From: Pagrus major | Taxonomy: Eukaryota; Chordata; Actinopteri; Spariformes; Sparidae | Assembly (NCBI RefSeq): GCF_040436345.1 | Contig: NC_133227.1 | Coordinates: 20,334,671 to 20,398,670 of the forward strand | Direction of reading: 5' to 3' | Length of the DNA: 64,000 nucleotides | In this document: one piece after another, positions 57,400 to 64,000 of the stretch | How positions within the stretch are numbered: position 1 is the stretch's first letter | Layout of the letters: every line of letters begins with the position of its first letter | Notes under the pieces: model-generated | Seen by the model: the letters and a program-made list of their open reading frames with translations, nothing else | What the model was told of the DNA's origin: nothing | Databases searched by the model: none | Position numbers and translations under genes: made by a program

Positions 57400-59826
57400 C
57401 CAATTCCTCCATCTTTATTGGCAAAAGCAAACATGCTAGTAAATTAGAAATCCATTTTTTACAAACAAAATACATGAAGAAAATACATCCACATCCTGCA
57501 AATATAAACAGTAACAAATCCAAAACTATTATCCAATAAACATTTTACATTTTTTTTTACACCGTTGTGTGATAGGAGCATACAGAAGATAGTACAAAAA
57601 GTGGGGGAGAGACCTTCCCTGAATCCTCACTCACACAAGCGAGAACCCTGCCAGTATAGGTTTGTCCTTTCCAAACTGCCAGTGACCTCGTGTGAAAAAG
57701 AAAATCACGAGTAAGTTCTGCTTCCGCTTTCCATCGTACACCTGAAACCCATTCTGACCCACACAGTGATGATGCTGGGAACATGAGGTCACTGGCAGCA
57801 GGCTTCTGAGTTATCAGTCAACAGCGAGATATGCAATCCAAACAAGAGCGCTACCGACAGTGTAGGTGGGAGGAAATCACGCAATGTGTTTCAAACACTG
57901 CACACTTTCACGTGTTGCCAGAGAAAAAAGGAGATGATCTGTTCTAATTTCTCGGCTTACTGACTGTTTTCACACGCAGACAGAAATCTGTATGTATATT
58001 TACATGCAGATTCCACACACATGCATATTTCTGCCTGCATGTCTGTGTAATGTAGTGCGACTGATCCAGTTTATCTACCAAGTTCATTTCTCTCCTTCGC
58101 TTTGGTGCTTTCATTCGACTGGTTATGTTACTGGATATGATCACTTGATTTATGATAAGCACACATCAAACGACACTTCAATAGGCTGCATGTAAACGTA
58201 GTTATTTGTTTCAGAAAAGCAACAAAACTGGCTAAAAATGTATTTTCTTGCATCGAGCACATTTAACCTTTCCTCCCACCCTGAGGATTCTAAAATACAG
58301 TATGTGAAAAGAAGGCAAAAAACGCAAAGTCAAATTCTGTCATGAAAGGTGCACGTTCTGCACGACAATATTTAGCTGCACTAATGCACAAATAATATTG
58401 TGAGGTGCCTTTCAACAGAGTGTTATTTTTTTTTTCACAGCTCAGAGCAGCTCTCAAAGTGTCTTCAAAAGAAATGTGCTACTTCAATGACAAATTTAGT
58501 GAAATATCAACGTGGACTGGTTTAACACAAATGCAAAATTCTTTGCGAGTAAGCAGAGACGCTAAGCACTCTTGCTCGACCTTTTTCTACCTGACACAAC
58601 CTTGTCATTCATTTAAAATGACAGAAAAATAAACTAAAAAAAAAAAAAAGTACAACAGTAATTTCTCTTTGAAGCATTTACAAAATTTACAAAAGTAAAT
58701 CACAAATCTTGTAAAAATTCAGCCATCCGCTGATTGTGTAAGGCAAAGAAATTATATATATATATTTATATATATATATATTAAAATCAACTGTTCAGTA
58801 TTACATTCAAACACCTGTCTATGGATCTCACATTTTTCTTTTGAAATGGGTGATCTGATCCCTGTCCTGTCTGGCCTTTTGGACGACCAGGAGACAGAAT
58901 TAAACAAGTGAAAAATGTTACACACTCTTGTAGAAAATGTAGAACACCTGTGTGGGTGTTTATATTTACACAGAGTGGCACTGGACATTTAGTGGGGAGA
59001 ATTTACTACAAGACTGTATCTGACGTGCATGGACACGGCAATTTGTAAACATAGTTTGGATTTTTCTATTGCACTGGTATCCTTCTGTACCTGCACTGGC
59101 TCTAATGTGCTCACGGTACAGTATGGTGGCTGTTTTTTGTTTAAGGAATACAACATGCACAAATTACCATGAATTCATGCCAGGACAGAGAGCCACTGTC
59201 AAAAATAGCAGGATCCTTTAATGTTTTGTGGGTGAACCCATACCAAAACAAACTGTGAGCAAAGTGAAATGGAGAACTACACCACACTGTGCCAATGTAG
59301 GTACTGCAGAGTGCATCTATGCAGTGGAAAAATAAATAAATATCTCTCTGGTCGCAACAGAGAACGTTCTATCGGTGAAGGAATGGCTGTCCCTGAACTG
59401 AGGACAAGATCTTTAAAAAACTGGTGAGAAAAGAGCTTAAATACAGTATGTATAAAAATACCTATTCACAGTAGACACAAATGTTGTGCATTACTGATAT
59501 TTATCATCTGGTAAGCACACTGAAACTTACATAGGTTATTTCTATCTATAAGAACAACTTAACATTTATCTTTCTCAGCAAAAGTGAGATGCTTTAAATA
59601 ATTGTTTAGTCGAGGGATACAAAAAACTATCAGCCCTCTCAACTTCTTTTCATGTACAATAAAGTAAAGACGTTTTTACTTTGATTAGAGTCTAAAATTA
59701 CTTTGTTTCAAAATACTGGAAAGGAACAAAAAAAATGTGACTTCAGTTGAATTGATTTTGTCTGCACGTGGGGAAAAATGATGACTGATTCTTCTGGAGA
59801 GCAGGCGACGACGAATCGCGGCGCCT
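57400..59826 (-). other. rbm27: Probable long 3' UTR of rbm27
   Basis: No coding exon follows the rbm27 stop. The stretch is AT-rich with A/T runs and a TA repeat at 58755-58783. The first clear minus-strand AATAAA I see is at 57414-57419, suggesting a 3' UTR of up to 2.4 kb. The extent is inferred. Confidence 0.4.
58755..58783. repeat. (TA)n repeat
   Basis: Alternating TA with one interruption, inside the presumed rbm27 3' UTR. Confidence 0.85.
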
Positions 59827-61598
59827 TCACCGTCTCCAAGACCGGCTCTCGTACTCGTCGTCTTCGTCGTCGTCCTCTTCCTCCTCCTCTTCCTCTTCCT
59901 CACCAGGCAAGTAAGAGCTAGCTTCCTTCTGTTGAAAATCAAACAAAAAAACAAAAATCTCCCGATTAGCTTTGAATTCTTCAACTTATTAAGATTATGC
60001 GATGGTGCTTTACATTGTGCCACATATTTTCTTTACAGTAATTGTGTCATTTTGTCTTTTCAAATTTGTACCAGTGCCCATGATAGACGAGATAATTATT
60101 AGCTGGCGAGAAATTGAGTTACGAGAGGAAGAAACATGTCTACATGTTAAATTTAAGTGAAAAATTCTGAACTTCGTGAGGTTTTCCACATGAAACATAT
60201 TGCTTGCTGCTTGGTATTACTTAATTACCTCTTCATTATCAAACTATCACCCCACTACTGCCACGTTACTACTGAGCCGTAATGTTAAGTGCTCCCCAAA
60301 ACACTACAAACACCTTTCAATATACAGCAATATAACACATCATACACAGTGCCAACAAAACGCAACATTGTAAGTATTTATTGCAGTGTTGTTGTATTGA
60401 ATTGCACTAGAATGTACAAACGTAGATTATTATAAAGTTTATATTTAAAAAATGTCTCCTCACACTACATGAATCATGCAGAGTATATAAAAAAAGTATT
60501 AGGATTGAAATAAGAGGGACTTTTCGAGTGGATCAGCTTCCAGAGGGAGACACATTTTCATAATTGTTATCAAAGATTTCTAAAAATCATACAAAGCGCA
60601 CTGAAGTGACGGGAACGTTCTTGTGCACAAGTCAGACTGCAGCCTCAAAAACGCAACTCAAAAACATGAAAATACAGTACGAGGATTTCACCTGACAGTA
60701 ATGCAGTTTTACTCAAAGGGCTAAGATGCTCTTAGTACTGAGAGGCTTGCCCTGATTTTCCATTGGGAGCTGTGGTGAAAAATTTAGAAGCACTGGAAAG
60801 AAATGCACAAGTGAAATCTGTGAATATAACTAAAACTTCTTGAAGTTTCCCCGTATCTGGGTGACTGTATGCTGCTTATGTTACTAATGATAACACATGG
60901 AGCCAGGCTACACATGCCAGTGTGATGTGTCTCACCGCATTGTCCTCATCTTTAGCCTCCACCTCCTCTGGCTCTGTTGAAACGGAGGGCGTCTTGGGCT
61001 TGAACCAGGAAATCTGCAGCACACGACCTTTGAACTTGGCTCCCTGGTTAGCTGCCTAGAAAACAAAGCAAGAGGGCAAGTTGCAATGACAGCCTTCACT
61101 GATTTTGTGCCAGTATAACCCCCCAAAAACTGGTCTGATTTAGAGTCATGACAGTGGCTTACGTTCTCTGCTTCGCTTCGTGTCTTAAAGGTCATTACGA
61201 CACTGTTGGCGTCTTGATCACGGACGTCCTCGATCTCACCGAATTTCTAAGATTAACAAGGAAAAAAAAAGATCAGAATGAATGTTCAATAATCAAGTTT
61301 AAATTCAGTGCAACTCCCCTTTAATATTTAATCTTTTTTAACTAAATAACACAAAAAAGAACAGCACAGTCCTTACCACAAAGTGAGGCATCAGCTCTTC
61401 CTTCTCCTCCTGAGTGACCCCCAGAATAGCCAGGGCTCTGGGTCTGTGGTCGACCACCATGCGGTTCACGCTGCGAGCCATCATCTCCCGGCTTCGGCCC
61501 CTGCCGCGGCCCACGTGCATCGAACCGGGCTCCAGGGGCATCTTGCCTCTGCCACGACCTCGACCTGCTGGAGGCCGTATCAGACCCAACCGAGTCGC
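59827..61598 (-). CDS. rbm27: RNA-binding protein 27, C-terminal exons (5' part outside window)
   Basis: RBM26/RBM27 proteins are nuclear RNA-binding proteins with a CCCH zinc finger and RRMs, linked to the exosome-targeting (PAXT) machinery. Only the last four coding exons are visible: 61377-61598, 61163-61246, 60936-61055 and 59827-59928, all joined in phase 0 (175 residues plus stop). They encode an RG-rich segment (GRGRGRGKM, HVGRGRGRSREMM), then MVVDHRPRALAILG leading into an RRM (KFGEIEDV; SVVMTFKTRSEAENAANQGA), then GRVLQISWFKPKTPS, an acidic run and the C-terminus EYESRSWRR. The paralogue rbm26 shares this end; I choose rbm27 because pou4f3 follows on the same strand, as in mammals, and because of the LQISW-KPK-PS pattern. 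The exon upstream of 61598 is not found by 64000. Confidence 0.85.
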
Positions 61599-64000
61599 CT
61601 GAAGGAGGACAGATCGGGATGTTTGAGGTTATAAAACAACTGGCTGGCTGAATAAATGGGCGCCACCTGGCTGTGTTAAAAAAATCATCATGAACAGATG
61701 TGGACAACAGATTGTGACTTGATGTAAGCATGACAACATCAAATCTTAATTTGTGTAGTAAACTACAGCAAAGACAAAATATTACACATTTTTCTCATCC
61801 TTGGAGCGTTAGCACTCTACATGTTTGGCTCTGGTCGCCTCCTCCGTCCCTCTCTGCCCTTCACCATTAGTTGTCACTCCTCCATTTTTAAAGTGACATC
61901 TTGCTTCCTAACCACGCCACAACCTCATAACCACTCTCTCTTCCATTTGTCCCTCCCTCACTTCTCCCTCTAATTGTCATCCCGCGATTTTCTTACAAGG
62001 ACCAGCGGCTCAAACTTTAATGAGACGGGGCTCCATCAGTGTAGGACCCGTGTCTGATTTGGCTTTCGTTAGCGGCTGCTCCTCGGGGCTTGCTTAAGTG
62101 GCTGCAGTTTAATGTGCAGAAGGAGGGTTGGGTTTGGATGGGTGGGAGGGGTGAGTATGCATTTTTAACAACTAAGCTAATTTAGCACCCACAGGGGTAG
62201 AGGGGGGGAAACATGCCAGGCAGGGTGTTGCAAACAAAAGCTATGTTCTTGTTTGGCTGATCTTGCGACACAGACGACCTCGTCTGAGCGCTGCCAGTTT
62301 AGAGGAGGGGGAGATGTGGGGCCAAGTCGAGGCTGGCTAACACACTTGGATGCAGCAAAAAGCAGGGCAAACTTTTCTTTTCATGAACGACAAGAACTAT
62401 TTCGTTTAACTTTTTAATGACTAGCCTCAGCAAGCACACTCACCAATTTGTGTTATTTTCAGTTAATAAGTCATAATGAGTGTGGAAAACAACATATCTG
62501 GCGATGACTCAAATAAAACTAAACTTGAATTCAAACAAACAGAAACCGTGTGATGGCATAGCATCATACAGTACTTCTTCTTATTATCATCATGTGCCCT
62601 TTTATTTGAATGAGATGTCATGGAAAGCATGGTTTTAAAGACATCTCTGCATAATTTCTTAAAGTTTTAATACTACTGATGATTCAGTCACAAATTGCAT
62701 ATAATTCATTGTAGTTGCAACCTAAGATTTTTGTTAATGATAACCGTCATAGTTTCTACTTAAAGCTGCTACAAAAAAACTTTCATTTGATGTCGATTCT
62801 GGTGGCCCCTGTGGACAAAAGTGGTATACGCACCTCTGCCTCAAATCTAAACATCTTGATCTAGCTAGTAAGTCCTTTTTTTTTTTTTTTTAAACAACTT
62901 AAACCAGACGTAACATATTTTTAAAACACAGCCGATTTCAGGATGCATAGTGATGGGGTAATGTACCCATTTGTGGCAACAAAGTAAACAACATAGTAAA
63001 CTTTGTTTTAGTGCCGTACCACCAGATTACATAGCAGCTTTTTTCTTCAGCCTGCGAAAATACTCAATTCTTTTTTCAAACTCTGCGATAAGAAAGAAAG
63101 AAGTTCCATTTTATGACTTATTCACCGTGGATAAATTGAAATATGCGTAAATAACTGCTTGTATTACATATTACAAGTTTTAAAAACAATCTCATAGATT
63201 ATATTTGTAGCCTAGCTTTTGTAGACAATAATACCTCACTTTGTCTTTCAAATGGCCAGTATTACACACCAATTAAACATATACATAAACTCATTATAAT
63301 GACATATATACAGTGTAAATTATCCAAAAAGTCTATGGAGGCCAAAAAAATAATAATTAATAATAAAATAATAATGCAGTAATATACAGTAATACATTGT
63401 AAAGCTCCTGATCAATCTTTGGCTCAACTACTGTATTAGTGTCTGTGAGTTTTGATATGATTATAAAGTCATCCATTAACATGTCACTTGTAGCTTACAG
63501 AAGAAACACACATTTTCTTCAGGTAAAGCTTCTGTGATTTACAAAAAAAAGGGCTAGACTTCTTGTACACACATGATTCTACCAGTGTTTCCCCAAAGAA
63601 TCAATTTAATTGATGGTGGAATTAAAAGAACTGAACACTGAGGATTTTATTTGTATTATTTATTCCTCTCTGAGGATTTAAATGTTGCCTTATTTGTATT
63701 TTTGGTATCCATTTACACATTTACAAGTGCTGTTCACCTGTTAAAATTGATTTGGATTTGCATGTTAACATCTCTCTTTTCTGCTTACATACATTCAGGC
63801 AGTGTTGGGTAATATCCTGTCTGCTGACTTCCTCTAAGGGCATTTTTTGAAATGACATCCTCAAATTCAGCCTTAAGAAAAATGTTGATGAAGTCCACGT
63901 CATTGTCATTGACCTGTGTGTGTCAGTTCTAGCCATCTTTTCAGATCACTGTTCTGTGGTTATGTACTGTCTATGTACGTGTATGTGTGTGCATTACCTC
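61599..64000 (-). other. rbm27: rbm27 intron (runs out of window)
   Basis: I find no further rbm27 exon in these 2.4 kb, so the intron exceeds 2.4 kb. It contains a somewhat GC-richer stretch at 61800-62340 of unknown meaning, and a LINE-like fragment at 63005-63095. Confidence 0.6.
63005..63095 (+). repeat. LINE fragment related to 54200-54395
   Basis: GTGCCGTACCACCAGATTAC, then AGCAGCTTTTTTCTTCAGCC, parallels the copy at 54.2 kb. Confidence 0.5.

Larger units (their letters stand above)
53130..57400. other. Intergenic region upstream of pou4f3
   Basis: No gene is supported. It contains a LINE-like tail (54200-54395), a GC-rich island near 54870-54965, a SINE (56118-56275) and a large foldback element (56628-57147). 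The rest is AT-rich DNA in which I see no structure. Confidence 0.6.

Noticed and set aside
63836..63936. Coding-looking minus-strand stretch (NDNDVDFINIFLKAEFEDV)
   Set aside because: Does not fit RBM27 sequence expected upstream of its RG-rich exon and has no convincing splice pair; treated as chance or repeat debris.

Overview
The window is vertebrate nuclear DNA, almost certainly from a ray-finned (percomorph-type) fish. The genes are split into many small exons with GT..AG introns. The non-coding DNA is AT-rich and carries GT microsatellites, tRNA-derived SINE debris, LINE tails and small DNA transposons of fish type. The proteins read from the exons are teleost-like versions of RAD50, IL-4/IL-13, POU4F3 and RBM27. 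No bacterial operon, CRISPR array or viral gene is visible.

Layout. (1) 1-6890: no supportable gene, only repeats. (2) 6890-32260, plus strand: a complete rad50. It has a GC-richer promoter with ETS, CRE and E2F motifs, a non-coding first exon, and 27 coding exons that splice to an open frame of 1312 residues. Intron 23 is 7.0 kb and repeat-rich. (3) 32300-39620, plus strand: two tandem four-exon cytokine genes of the IL-4/IL-13 family, encoding 146 and 145 residues. Each has its own TATA box, AU-rich 3' UTR and poly(A) signal. The two copies match from promoter to poly(A) site, so they are a segmental tandem duplication. A hAT-like element with an 8-bp target duplication lies just upstream of the second promoter. 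(4) 39620-50630: intergenic, with old transposon copies, microsatellites and some GC-richer or homeobox-site-like stretches. (5) 50635-52042, minus strand: pou4f3, two coding exons, 351 residues. (6) 52300-57400: intergenic, with a GC-rich upstream block, a LINE tail, a SINE and a 520-bp foldback element. (7) 57400-64000, minus strand: the 3' end of rbm27, namely a probable long 3' UTR and the last four coding exons. The rest of the gene lies beyond the window.

The order rad50 then IL-4/13 genes matches the RAD50-IL13-IL4 order of mammalian 5q31. The order rbm27 then pou4f3 on one strand matches human 5q32. Here the two blocks lie side by side. The genes do not form one pathway: rad50 acts in DNA double-strand break repair, the cytokines in type-2 immunity, pou4f3 in hair-cell and sensory-neuron transcription, and rbm27 in nuclear RNA metabolism. 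The rad50/cytokine adjacency may still matter for regulation, because in mammals the TH2 locus control region lies in the 3' introns of Rad50.

Limits: exon boundaries were read by eye from splice consensus and reading-frame continuity. Repeat family names come from recognition of typical fish repeats, not a database search. I found no wholly new system. The strongest novelty is the il4/13 pair: near-identical core promoters, plus a cysteine pair present in copy 2 and absent from copy 1.
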